NCBI GenBank assembly: GCA_964552955.1
Contig: CAZKIU010000001.1
Span: 62,001 to 126,000 of the forward strand
DNA from: UBA1413 sp964552955
GTDB taxonomy: Bacteria > Bacteroidota > Bacteroidia > Bacteroidales > Prolixibacteraceae
Length of the DNA: 64,000 nucleotides
Direction of reading: 5' to 3'
The first letter of the stretch is position 1; each line of letters starts with the position of its first letter. Below, piece by piece: positions 34,541 through 42,928 of the stretch. Position numbers and translations under genes: made by a program. The notes beneath the pieces are model-generated. The model ran no database searches. It worked only from the letters and a program-made list of their open reading frames with translations, and was not told where the DNA came from.

Positions 34541-34972
34541 ATGAACGAAAAGGAAGTCTTTATCCTCTCCGACCCGATGGTGGAGCCTTCATGGGAGTTC
34601 CTCAGAGAGGTTCTCGGGGAAAAATACAACTGGTGGATGGAAATCCGCGATCATGTGACAGGAACCTACCCTCACATCACCGAAGTATGGAAATACTACA
34701 ACGACGGTAAGCAATGGCTTTACCGGCTGATGCAGAAAAAGAACACTATTTTCTGGCTGGCGGTGATGGCTGACTCTTACCGGATCACCTTTTACTTCCC
34801 GAAAAAGGCTGAGGGGGTGATCAGCTCCTCTGACCTTCCGGAAAAGGTCAAATCTGATTTTCTCACGGCCAGGTCTTACGGCCAGATCCGCCCCATTTCC
34901 CAGAGGATGGAAAGTGCTTCCGACGTGGAACTCGTAACACAACTGGTGGCCCTGAAGCTAGCCATCAAATAG
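34541..34972 (+). CDS. DUF3788 family protein
   Basis: A 143-residue soluble protein with no signal peptide. The segments YNWWMEIRDHVTGTYPHITEVWKYYNDGKQWLYRLM and SYGQIRPISQRMES match the DUF3788 family, whose role is unknown. It is predicted to be a cytoplasmic alpha/beta protein. It lies alone after the LacZ terminator, convergent with the SGNH gene. A near-match promoter box (TACCTTTA at 34491-34498) lies 42 nt upstream. The 169-nt spacer to the next gene (34973-35141) holds nothing recognisable. Confidence 0.78.
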   Translation: MNEKEVFILSDPMVEPSWEFLREVLGEKYNWWMEIRDHVTGTYPHITEVWKYYNDGKQWLYRLMQKKNTIFWLAVMADSYRITFYFPKKAEGVISSSDLPEKVKSDFLTARSYGQIRPISQRMESASDVELVTQLVALKLAIK

Positions 34973-35141
34973 GGTCATCCCTCCTTCCTGACATCCTTTT
35001 TTTCTGTGTGGGCCGGGGAAATGCCTCACCTGTAGCCTGCCGGCATTCTTCAGGACGCATCGCGACTCTACCGACTGACTTATATGCGAACAGACTTCAG
35101 GGCTGCAGAAAGGCAGAAAAATGCCTCAGACTGTAACTATT

Positions 35142-36272
35142 TCAACGCCGGAGGAGTTTCCGGAGGAGAGGATAGATGTTTTGTGAATAGCGGTAGAAGC
35201 CCAGGTCGGTGAGGTGGACCCCGTCAACACTCTCCTCCAGATCGGTGCCGGTCAATCCTTTGGCACTGACATAATAAAGCTTCCGGTCTCCCTTCCGTTT
35301 CATCTCCTGGTAGAGTTCACGCAGCAACAGGTTCTTTTCACTGATGACCGAGGCCATATGCTGGTCATAATACATTGAGGAATAATGGAGGGTTTCGACA
35401 AGGACCAGGGGCACTTCGGGGTGTTTTGCCCTGATGATTCCCACGAACCTGATGTATTTCTCTCTCATTTGTTTTGGGTTGACATTGGGCAAACAGTCGA
35501 TGACGAAGCAGGAGGCATCGATGTTAGCCAAGGCTTCGGCCACTTCCAGGTCAAGCTGGCCATTGCCGCTGAAGCCCAGGTTGATGGTTTCCCTGTCGAG
35601 CATCCGGGAGAGCTGGGACGGGTAGGCCATTCCCGGGCGAGAGGCACACCCCCCCTGGGTGATGCTGGTGCCATAGAAGACCACGGGCTTGTCCTTCCGG
35701 GGAGATGCCACCCGGGGAGCGGTCATGAGAGCTCCTTTTTCCACCCCTATTTCCAGGCGGGCTACCCCGTCATACAGCGGAAGGTAAAGCATATATTCCT
35801 TTTCCTCCCCTTTCATGTGATCCACCAGCAGAGCTGTAGTCTCCTTGCCTGCCGGTTTGCCGGTGTTGACATACCTCCACTGGCCTTCTTCCAGGCAGTA
35901 GAGGTCCACCCCCCTGATCCCTGTAGGGGCAAAGTGGCTCATCACCACCTCACCGGTCACCTCCCAGCGGCAGGCGATGGTTTTGGAGGCCGTCCTGAAT
36001 CGCACGGCCAGCCCGGCACTGTTCCGGGACAGGGACCATACCGGGGGCCTGGTCCGGCTCTCCAGAGAGCGGGGCAACCTGCAGTATGGGGTAGGGGTAT
36101 CGTCAAAGCCCCTCCCGATAAGCTGGAACTCCGTGGCATCATGGTACTCCAGGCTGTCGGCCCGGCCAGCCGCGGCAGATACCGAAAACCCGGAGAGGAG
36201 AAGTAGACCCAGCAGGAAGGGAAAAAGGCGGAAAGCCTTACTCCAGGAGGAGGAGGAACGAGGATCAGTCAT
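35142..36272 (-). CDS. Secreted SGNH/GDSL hydrolase with N-terminal GxDLY domain
   Basis: A 376-residue protein starting MTDPRSSSSWSKAFRLFPFLLGLLLLSGFSVSAAAGRADS, a signal peptide split here as n-region, hydrophobic core and cleavage site. The N-terminal domain (about 30-180) contains GIRGVDLYCLEEGQWRY, the GxDLY motif. The SGNH domain (about 185-375) has the nucleophile Ser in FYGTSITQGGC, the NLGFSGNGQL block III and the DGVHLTDLGFYRYS block V with Asp-His. Members of this group are carbohydrate O-esterases, acting on acyl groups of polysaccharides. It is the downstream gene of a minus-strand row with a GH2, which supports glycan de-esterification. An ATG at 36326 would add 18 residues before the signal peptide and is not preferred. 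Confidence 0.88.
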   Translation of the reverse strand: MTDPRSSSSWSKAFRLFPFLLGLLLLSGFSVSAAAGRADSLEYHDATEFQLIGRGFDDTPTPYCRLPRSLESRTRPPVWSLSRNSAGLAVRFRTASKTIACRWEVTGEVVMSHFAPTGIRGVDLYCLEEGQWRYVNTGKPAGKETTALLVDHMKGEEKEYMLYLPLYDGVARLEIGVEKGALMTAPRVASPRKDKPVVFYGTSITQGGCASRPGMAYPSQLSRMLDRETINLGFSGNGQLDLEVAEALANIDASCFVIDCLPNVNPKQMREKYIRFVGIIRAKHPEVPLVLVETLHYSSMYYDQHMASVISEKNLLLRELYQEMKRKGDRKLYYVSAKGLTGTDLEESVDGVHLTDLGFYRYSQNIYPLLRKLLRR

Positions 36273-36483
36273 GGCCAGCCATCGCCGCTCTTCTGAACCT
36301 CCAGAAATATTAACCAATATAAGCATAATACAATTTATTTCTCGAAATTTTCAACTATTTACCAAAGCTTGGTTTCGCATCGACTATTGCCCCACAGCAA
36401 TCGCCAACGCTGGATTGCCCCATAATAACCACCCACTTCTGATGACCCATACCGGTTTCCAGGAACGTAATATTAATCTTTTC

Positions 36484-38985
36484 CTACCGGCTGGTGAGGA
36501 CGATGCGGGCGCTCTTCACTCCTTTGGCCGTAGCTTCCAGGATGATTTCGCCGGGGGTTTCCGCCGACTGCACCAAGGCAGTCAACTGACCACTGAAAAG
36601 AGGCATCGTGGGAGACTGGAACGGGGTGAGGCAGACAGAATTGCCATTGGCGGCGGCTTTATAACGGCCTGCCCCCTTCACCGTGAAGGTAATATCGCTG
36701 CTGTCATGAGGGCAGAGGTTTCCGGCCTTATCGACCACCTTTACGTTGACGAAGGAGATATCCCTGCCATCGGCAGCAAGGGTGCTCCGGTCGGCTTCCA
36801 GCACGATATGATGAGGCTTCCCGGCGGTATGAATCTCCTTTGCCTCGGCCTCCCTGCCGTTTTCATCATAAGCGACTACCTTCACCGTCCCCGGCTCATA
36901 ACGTGTTTCCATCCACATCAGCCGGTATCTTTTTTGGCGGTCGAGGGCTTCCTGTGCGGTCTTATTATCGCTGCCTTCCAGGGTCACCGACAGATCCTTG
37001 CTCCTTTTTCCCTGGCTTTTACCATTGATAAAGAGTTCGGCTGAAGGATAACTCGTGTAGACCATCACGGGCACCACCTCCCCTTCGTGGCCCTGCCAGT
37101 TCCAGTGAGGCAGCAGGTGCAGTGTGGGCGCTATGTCATTCCAGTGGCTCCGGTAGAGGTAAAAACGGTCCTTGGGAATTCCGGCCAGGTCAACTATCCC
37201 GAAGAGGGAACTGTGGCTGGGCCAGTCGGTATAGTAGGGTGTTGGTTCTCCCAGATAGTCGAAGCCCGTCCATACGAACTCCCCGATGCAATAGGCCAGG
37301 TCATCATGCTGGATGAAGTTATCTTCGGGCAGGTCAGACCAGTCGCAGTGTTCCAGGTCATAGGAAGAGCTCTGGTGGTCGTCGTATTTAGCCATGGAGC
37401 GGCGCACAGCCGGCAGTTTATAAACGCCGCGGGAGCTCACCGTAGAGGCCGTTTCGGCCCCCAGAACAATCTCCTGGGGCAGTTTTTTGTAGGCTTCGCG
37501 GTACTTATGCGACCGGTAGTTGAGACCGGCCACATCCATCACCGCGGCAAAATTGTTGTTCAGCACCCGGTCGGGCTGGTCCATCCCCTGGGTCACCGAC
37601 CGTGTGGGATCCTCCCGGTGGCAGATATCCTGCAGGAAACGGGCGATCTTGGGTCCGTCGGCTGTTCCCTGGTCGGGCACCTCATTGCCGATACACCACA
37701 ATACGACACTGGGATTATTGCGGTAGTGGTGCAGCAGGTTTACCAAATCCTTTTCGGCCCATGCGTCAAAATAGATATGGTAACCGTTTTTCATCTTGGG
37801 CGTTTTCCACTCGTCGAAGGTTTCGGCCATGATCATCATGCCCATCTCGTCGCACGCCCTGACCAATTCAGGAGCCGGCATGTTGTGGGAGGTACGGATG
37901 GCATTGGCGCCCATCTCCTTCATGATGCGCACCTGCCGGCGGATGGCGGCGTCATTGACGGCCGCTCCCAAAGGCCCCAGATCGTGGTGATTGCACACCC
38001 CCCTGAACTGAACCCGCTGACCATTCAGGAGAAATCCCTTGCCGGGGATCACCTCAATGGTGCGTATCCCGAAGGGAGTGGTGTATTCATCGCGGAGGCT
38101 CTCTCCTTCGTAAAGCCGGGAAACGGCCGAGTAAAGGTGAGGATGGTCGGTATCCCACAGGGCGGGTTGCTCCACGACCAGTTGTTGTTCGATGGTCCCC
38201 TCATCAAAGTGGGAGAGTACGCTTTTTGCTGACGCCACCTTGCGCCCCTGCGCATCGAGGATGTCGGTGACCAGAGTTATGGAAGCGTTCTCTATAGCAG
38301 CAGGTTTTGTTACCGTGGTGCGTACCACCACCCGGGCAAAATCCTCCCTGACCACCGGAGTGGTGACCTGGGTCCCCCAAACGGGAATATGCAGCTCTGA
38401 GGTCACCCGCAGATGAACATTCCGGTAAAGGCCCGCACCGGGGTACCAGCGCGACGATTCCGGAAAGTTCTCAAGGCGCACAGCCAGCAGGTTGTCCTCC
38501 CCGGGACGCAACAGTTCCGTGACATCAAAATGGAATGAGTTATAGCCATAGGGCCAGAATCCTGCTTCCCTGCCGTTGACATAGACCCGGGCGTTGCTCA
38601 TGGCCCCGTCGAAGAGGAGCGAGGCCCGCATGCCGGGTTTAAAATCGGGAACGGTGAAGCTAAGCCGGTACCAACCCACCCCGATAAAGGGAAGGCCTCC
38701 CGTACGCCCGGCATGGGCCAACGCTTCCTGCTGCCCGTCCTGGGCAATGGCCATCTTCTGCAAATCGTTGCGCGCATCGAAAGGGCCGTATATCGCCCAA
38801 TCGTGGGGTACCGTCACACGCTGCCAGCCTGTGTCATTGAACCCGGGGTCCATCGCCGTGGCAGGATCTTCACGGGTAAACTTCCACCCTTTCTCCAACA
38901 GCCGCTCACTCCTGACCTGAGCCTCAATTCCGGCAGGGATTAAAAGGATTGAAAGAAAAATGAATGGGATAATCGCGTTTTTCAT
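36484..38985 (-). CDS. Glycoside hydrolase family 2 (beta-galactosidase type, with DUF4982)
   Basis: An 833-residue exported protein (signal peptide MKNAIIPFIFLSILLIPAGI, then EAQ). Jelly roll (about 28-195), Ig-like (about 200-310), TIM barrel (about 315-600), then DUF4982 and an Ig-like C-terminal domain (about 620-830). The acid/base Glu is residue 435 in CIGNEVPD, and the nucleophile Glu is probably 511 in LGAETAST, 76 residues later. IGEFVWTGFDYLGEPTPYY closes the barrel and is a hallmark of this GH2 subgroup in Bacteroidota. It removes terminal beta-linked sugars, most often galactose. A -7 box with an unusual 36-nt conserved surround lies upstream (39007-39042), shared with the lacI/sigma spacer. 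Confidence 0.92.
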   Translation of the reverse strand: MKNAIIPFIFLSILLIPAGIEAQVRSERLLEKGWKFTREDPATAMDPGFNDTGWQRVTVPHDWAIYGPFDARNDLQKMAIAQDGQQEALAHAGRTGGLPFIGVGWYRLSFTVPDFKPGMRASLLFDGAMSNARVYVNGREAGFWPYGYNSFHFDVTELLRPGEDNLLAVRLENFPESSRWYPGAGLYRNVHLRVTSELHIPVWGTQVTTPVVREDFARVVVRTTVTKPAAIENASITLVTDILDAQGRKVASAKSVLSHFDEGTIEQQLVVEQPALWDTDHPHLYSAVSRLYEGESLRDEYTTPFGIRTIEVIPGKGFLLNGQRVQFRGVCNHHDLGPLGAAVNDAAIRRQVRIMKEMGANAIRTSHNMPAPELVRACDEMGMMIMAETFDEWKTPKMKNGYHIYFDAWAEKDLVNLLHHYRNNPSVVLWCIGNEVPDQGTADGPKIARFLQDICHREDPTRSVTQGMDQPDRVLNNNFAAVMDVAGLNYRSHKYREAYKKLPQEIVLGAETASTVSSRGVYKLPAVRRSMAKYDDHQSSSYDLEHCDWSDLPEDNFIQHDDLAYCIGEFVWTGFDYLGEPTPYYTDWPSHSSLFGIVDLAGIPKDRFYLYRSHWNDIAPTLHLLPHWNWQGHEGEVVPVMVYTSYPSAELFINGKSQGKRSKDLSVTLEGSDNKTAQEALDRQKRYRLMWMETRYEPGTVKVVAYDENGREAEAKEIHTAGKPHHIVLEADRSTLAADGRDISFVNVKVVDKAGNLCPHDSSDITFTVKGAGRYKAAANGNSVCLTPFQSPTMPLFSGQLTALVQSAETPGEIILEATAKGVKSARIVLTSR

Positions 38986-39006
38986 AACTCCATCCTTTTT
39001 AATATT

Positions 39007-39042
39007 CAGTCCAAATGTAGCAGAAAATTACTACTTAAGGCA
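39007..39042 (-). promoter_or_regulatory. 36-nt conserved promoter element, copy A (GH2 gene)
   Basis: It contains TACATTTG on the minus strand (39012-39019), matching TAnnTTTG, 27 nt before the GH2 ATG. It extends upstream through an imperfect palindrome built on GTAGCAGAAAATTACTAC. Copy B at 49531-49566 matches at 33 of 36 positions, more than two promoters of the same consensus would share by chance. Confidence 0.6.
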
Positions 39043-39070
39043 GGAACACCGGTGTGAAGAAGCGCTGTCG

Positions 39071-39243
39071 AATGAAAGTCGCATGGTGCTCCTACCACAA
39101 AAGGACAAGTATATTTGCTCCATGCGAAACGGAGTTCGGCGTAGCAACGCGGAGCCAATTCCACGGGCATGAAGCACCTTAACCGGCCTCACTGCCATAT
39201 ATAACTGAAGAACATATTATTAACTAACAAACAAGTGAAATCT
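39071..39243 (+). repeat. Dispersed start-codon-adjacent repeat, copy 6 (full length plus insertion, reverse orientation)
   Basis: Reads in the opposite direction to copies 1-5: the hairpin arm comes first (stem TCGCATGG 39079-39086 with CCATGCGA 39120-39127), then about 30 nt found only in this copy, then the core to TAACTAACA (39221-39229). It ends GTGAAA (39235-39240), but no long gene follows on the plus strand; the frame closes after about 36 codons inside the nagB 3' end. Confidence 0.78.
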
Positions 39244-39270
39244 CAGGAAAAGCGAAGTGTCGCCGCTATG

Positions 39271-40068
39271 TCAATGGATAAGAACTTCCCCTCTGTGGGC
39301 TGCCGCGGCAAAGTAACAGGCACTGTCTGCATCAATATATAGCTCAGTGGCAGGATGGGTCCGCAGGATGGTGGCAGGATAGGTTTCCACGATGGGTTGG
39401 GTCAGCGTGTTAAACACTGCTTTTGCTTTGGTTTTCCCGGGTACAACACAATAGATCTGGGGAGCACTTAACAGCATGGGAATGGTCAGGGTAATCGCCT
39501 GTTCAGGGACAAGATGCAATGCACAGAAGCATCCGTCATGGACCTGCTGCTGCCTGGATACCTCATCGAGCTTGATGACCTTTGCCCCATAAGGATCCCT
39601 GAAATCAGCCACATGAGGATCGTTGAACGCGATATGGCCATTCTCTCCGATGCCCATCAATACAATATCGGGAGGAAAAGCTTTCAGCTCAAGTTCATAC
39701 CGGCGGGCTTCACTTTCGGGATCTTTTGCATTACCCCGGATAAAATGGACCGACCGGAAGGGTACTCTTGAAAATACCCTTTCATTCAGGTAGTTACCAA
39801 AACTCTGCGGAGCATCTTCGGGTAATCCGATATACTCATCCATATGAAAGGCATTTATGCTCTGCCAATCGATTCCGGGATATTCAATCAGTGCTTTCAG
39901 GAACTCATCCTGCGAAGGGGCAGCAGCAAAGATAATGTTCAGATAAGGTTTCACCTTCAGCAGGGAAATGATTTGCGTCCCTGCCGTCAATGCAGCATTA
40001 TTCGCCATCTCTCCGCGGGTTTCAAACGTATTGATATGTAACTGATCGATGTAAAAGCTCTTTTCCAT
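39271..40068 (-). CDS. nagB: Glucosamine-6-phosphate deaminase family protein
   Basis: A 265-residue protein of the NagB family. Motifs include FHMDEYIGLP (catalytic Asp) and LMGIGENGHIAFNDP (Asp/His/Glu of the ring-opening site) and the substrate loop PFRSVHFIRGNA. The enzyme turns glucosamine-6-phosphate into fructose-6-phosphate and ammonia. It is diverged from E. coli NagB in places, so a related sugar phosphate is possible, but its position next to nagA and an MFS sugar transporter supports GlcNAc catabolism. The nagA-nagB spacer is filled by a 14-nt tandem repeat. Confidence 0.85.
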   Translation of the reverse strand: MEKSFYIDQLHINTFETRGEMANNAALTAGTQIISLLKVKPYLNIIFAAAPSQDEFLKALIEYPGIDWQSINAFHMDEYIGLPEDAPQSFGNYLNERVFSRVPFRSVHFIRGNAKDPESEARRYELELKAFPPDIVLMGIGENGHIAFNDPHVADFRDPYGAKVIKLDEVSRQQQVHDGCFCALHLVPEQAITLTIPMLLSAPQIYCVVPGKTKAKAVFNTLTQPIVETYPATILRTHPATELYIDADSACYFAAAAHRGEVLIH

Positions 40069-40120
40069 TGTTGGTATTTAAAAAAGTCACATTATGGCTA
40101 GCTACGGCCCGTCTGCTGAC

Positions 40121-40176
40121 GGTTCCGTAAGCGTGGTTCCGTAAGTGTGGTTTTGTTAGCGTGGTATTGTTATTTT
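40121..40176. repeat. Tandem repeat, 4 units of 14 nt
   Basis: Units at 40121, 40135, 40149 and 40163: GGTTCCGTAAGCGT, GGTTCCGTAAGTGT, GGTTTTGTTAGCGT and GGTATTGTTATTTT. The last unit contains the nagA stop codon. The array lies between nagA and nagB within one presumed operon. Confidence 0.75.
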
Positions 40177-41354
40177 TCGTATACCGTTTTTCCTTTGATA
40201 AGGGTTTTTTGAATGGTGATTAGGTCATCAAAGAGGACCAGGTCTGCAAGTTTTCCCGGGGTGATGCTTCCCCGCTGGTCGTACACTCCGCAGATACGTG
40301 CCGGAGTGGAGGTTATCATTTGGATGGTTTCCTGAAGGCTGACGCCAGCCAGGTTCACCATGGTTCTCACCAGTCGGTCGGCAGTCGCCACACTGCCTGC
40401 AAATGCCTTCCGGTCGGGCATCTTGGCCACACCATCTTCCACGATGATTTCCTGCCCCCCCTGCAGGCTGCCCAGGATACTGGGTCCAGCGGGCATTCCT
40501 GCTGCCCGCATGGAATCGGTCACCAATGCAATGCGCGAAGCTCCCTTGATTTTATAGATTAATTGAAGCAGGCTCTGGGGAAGATGGACCCCGTCGGCAA
40601 TGATCTCTACGGTCATATCGTCGATCAGAAAGGCACTTTCGATCACCCCGGCATACCGGAAGGCATTCCGGCGGGTGACCCCCGACATGGCCGAATAGAG
40701 ATGGGTCACATGAGTGAAACCATTTTTAAAAGCCTCGATCACCTCTTCATAGATGGCATCGGTATGGGCAATAGAGGGAAGGATACCATGGTGGCTCATG
40801 AAACGGCCGAATTCCATGGCTCCTTTCAATTCCGGCGCTGCACTCCACCTTATAATATCGCTATATTTTTCCACGATGGGCTCATATTCCGCCGGATCGG
40901 GATCGTGGATAAATTTCGGATCCTGGGCACCCGACTGGTTGAGGGAAAAATAGGGCCCTTCAAGGTGCATTCCCAGCATAAATGATCCTTTCTCATTCAA
41001 AGCAGATGCTTGCCTGAATACGGAGAGGGTATGATGTAGTTCATCCATATCGCTGGTAAGGGTAGTTGGCACAAGTGCCGTGGTTCCATGTTGGGCATGC
41101 ATTGTCGTAGCGCCCAGAAAGGCTTCCACAGTCCCGTCCATAAAATCGTGACCTCCAGCTCCATGGGTGTGAATATCAATAAATCCGGGCGTCACATACC
41201 TTCCGCCGGCATCAACTACCTTAGCCCCCACAAAGGGCAGATCGTCAGGCTCAATGGCCACAATTCTTTCCCCCTCAATCCAAACCGCATGATTCTGGAT
41301 CAACTGGTAAGGCGTGAGAATCTTCCCGTTGGTGATTTTCAATCTTGGTGTCAT
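40170..41354 (-). CDS. nagA: N-acetylglucosamine-6-phosphate deacetylase
   Basis: A 394-residue amidohydrolase-fold enzyme of normal NagA length. The metal site opens with HTHGAGGHDFMDG, then the metal-bridging Glu in MHLEGPYFS, His in SIAHTDA and THLYSAMSG, and the catalytic Asp in LVTDSMRAAG. NagA removes the acetyl group from GlcNAc-6-P, giving glucosamine-6-phosphate for NagB. The start MTPRLKITNGKILTPYQL is well supported by the usual N-terminal strand. It lies 10 nt after the stop of the MFS transporter gene, so transporter, NagA and NagB appear to form one operon for amino-sugar use. No GlcNAc kinase gene is visible in the window. Confidence 0.96.
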   Translation of the reverse strand: MTPRLKITNGKILTPYQLIQNHAVWIEGERIVAIEPDDLPFVGAKVVDAGGRYVTPGFIDIHTHGAGGHDFMDGTVEAFLGATTMHAQHGTTALVPTTLTSDMDELHHTLSVFRQASALNEKGSFMLGMHLEGPYFSLNQSGAQDPKFIHDPDPAEYEPIVEKYSDIIRWSAAPELKGAMEFGRFMSHHGILPSIAHTDAIYEEVIEAFKNGFTHVTHLYSAMSGVTRRNAFRYAGVIESAFLIDDMTVEIIADGVHLPQSLLQLIYKIKGASRIALVTDSMRAAGMPAGPSILGSLQGGQEIIVEDGVAKMPDRKAFAGSVATADRLVRTMVNLAGVSLQETIQMITSTPARICGVYDQRGSITPGKLADLVLFDDLITIQKTLIKGKTVYEK

Positions 41355-41364
41355 ATCCCGGATT

Positions 41365-42699
41365 TTATGAATGTTGCCTTTTAGCCTTCATCGGCGTCCA
41401 ATGTTTGACCTTGTATCCGTACAGGGCAAAAAATACCAGATAGAGGTAACAGGGTAACAGGATGATATAGGCCTCGTGAATACTCCATACGTCGGCCAGC
41501 CGTCCGTAAATCACCGGGGAGATGGCATTTCCGCACAATCCCATGACCAGAAGAGATGCCCCCAGCTTGGTAAATCGTCCCAATCCCCTGATGGCCAGTG
41601 GCCAGATATTGGCATAAATCAGCGAATTGGGCAAACCCAGTGCCACCATGAACCAGATGGATATATCAACGTGGTGCCCCAGGAATGAGACCTCCCCATG
41701 GGTCACCATCACCAGAACAGACAACAGGGTACCCAGTAGAGTTACCACAATCAGCGCATTACGCTGACTTATATACCTTGGAATGGCAACAATTCCGATA
41801 AGGTAACCGATCATGGTAGCCCCAAGGGTATACGAAGGAAAAGTTTTGGCTTCGAGCAGGGTTAATCCCATCGACTGGGCGTACCCGATAATGGTATCGA
41901 TGGCAATGATCTGCGATCCTACATGGAAGAAGATGGCCAGGGCGCCGAGGATTAGATGGGGGAACTGCCAGATGCTGGTTTTCCCGTGATGTCCATCGTC
42001 ACTCTCCTCCTTGTTGGCCTGTGTTGTATTGATCTCGGGAAGCGGAGAAAAATAAACCAGCAACCCGATCAGGAATAACAGGGTACCGAGGATACTGTAA
42101 GGGATGATTACCCGTCTGATCAGGCTTTCGAGGGCAATATTCTTGTCAAAATCAGAGATTGTTCCCTCCTTCAGGGCATTGAACAATTCATTGTCGGTGA
42201 CTTTAAGCACCACGGCTGCGAACACCAGGGGAGCCAGAATACCGGCCAGCTTATTGCAAACGCCCATGATACTGATCCGTTGAGCTGCCCGGTCAATGGG
42301 ACCAATAATGGTGATATAGGGATTGGCAGCCGTTTGCAGGATGGCCAGTCCCGTTCCGATGGAAAAGAGCCCGGCAAGAAAGATGCCATAGGTCCGGGAA
42401 AGGGCTGCAGGCACAAACAGAAAAGCCCCCACGGCCATGATAAAAAACCCGATCATCATCCCCTTCTTGAAACCCAGTTTTTTGAGCAGCAGAGAGGCCG
42501 GCACCGACATCACCAGGTAGGCAATATAAAAGGCAAATGCTACCAGATACGACTGAAAATTGGTTAACTCAAGCGATATCTTGAAATAGGGGATCAGTAT
42601 CGCGTTTACCCATGATACAAATCCGAAAATAAAAAACATTAACCCCACAAGGGCTATTGAAATCACCGATGTCCTTTTATCCATCCTGGAAATTTTCAA
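41365..42699 (-). CDS. MFS sugar permease, FucP/GluP/NagP type
   Basis: A 444-residue protein with 12 transmembrane segments. The motif FGFVSWVNAILIPYFK, then SYLVAFAFYIAYLVMSVPASLLLKKLGFKKGM (two adjacent helices), places it in the sugar:H+ symporter group of FucP, GluP and NagP. In an operon with nagA and nagB, the likely substrate is N-acetylglucosamine or another amino sugar. The central loop between helices 6 and 7 carries EINTTQANKEESDDGHHGKTS. A LacI-type operator such as those at 45503 and 48199 was not found upstream. The spacer to the Gfo/Idh gene (42700-42928) holds a short gene remnant. Confidence 0.9.
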   Translation of the reverse strand: MKISRMDKRTSVISIALVGLMFFIFGFVSWVNAILIPYFKISLELTNFQSYLVAFAFYIAYLVMSVPASLLLKKLGFKKGMMIGFFIMAVGAFLFVPAALSRTYGIFLAGLFSIGTGLAILQTAANPYITIIGPIDRAAQRISIMGVCNKLAGILAPLVFAAVVLKVTDNELFNALKEGTISDFDKNIALESLIRRVIIPYSILGTLLFLIGLLVYFSPLPEINTTQANKEESDDGHHGKTSIWQFPHLILGALAIFFHVGSQIIAIDTIIGYAQSMGLTLLEAKTFPSYTLGATMIGYLIGIVAIPRYISQRNALIVVTLLGTLLSVLVMVTHGEVSFLGHHVDISIWFMVALGLPNSLIYANIWPLAIRGLGRFTKLGASLLVMGLCGNAISPVIYGRLADVWSIHEAYIILLPCYLYLVFFALYGYKVKHWTPMKAKRQHS

Positions 42700-42743
42700 A
42701 GGTTTATTACCGTTTTTTTAATCCTATTTTTATAGTTCACCGG

Positions 42744-42824
42744 CTACCACACCATCCCATCTATCTCCACATACGAGCCGTGGGTCTTGAGACAGTTCAT
42801 TTCCTCCTCTATGGCTGAAATGAA
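42744..42824 (-). pseudogene. Possible gene remnant (last 26 codons of an unknown protein)
   Basis: On the minus strand, an in-frame stretch reading ISAIEEEMNCLKTHGSYV then EIDGMVW and a TAG stop follows a stop codon at 42825-42827. The charged, well-formed C-terminus looks like the end of a real protein rather than random translation, yet no start or upstream domain exists. It lies between the MFS gene and the Gfo/Idh gene. The parent protein is not recognised. Confidence 0.3.
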
Positions 42825-42928
42825 TTAAGCGCCGGAGATTCCCTCGTTGCAGAACCCGATGAGCCATCCCCTGAGAGGAAGTTGGGTAACCCCTATTCAA
42901 GACCCAATAGTCCGGAAGGTGGCAGGAA

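Noticed and set aside
35385..36206. A 273-residue plus-strand frame opposite the SGNH hydrolase
   Set aside because: It has no domain, no signal peptide and no promoter, while the minus strand carries full GxDLY and SGNH motifs.
37087..38232. A 381-residue plus-strand frame opposite the second GH2 gene
   Set aside because: Antisense frame in GC-rich coding sequence. The minus strand has the signal peptide, catalytic residues and normal length for GH2.
39235..39342. Short plus-strand reading after repeat copy 6 as a small gene
   Set aside because: It is about 36 codons, overlaps the 3' end of the nagB-like gene on the opposite strand, and has no recognisable protein features.
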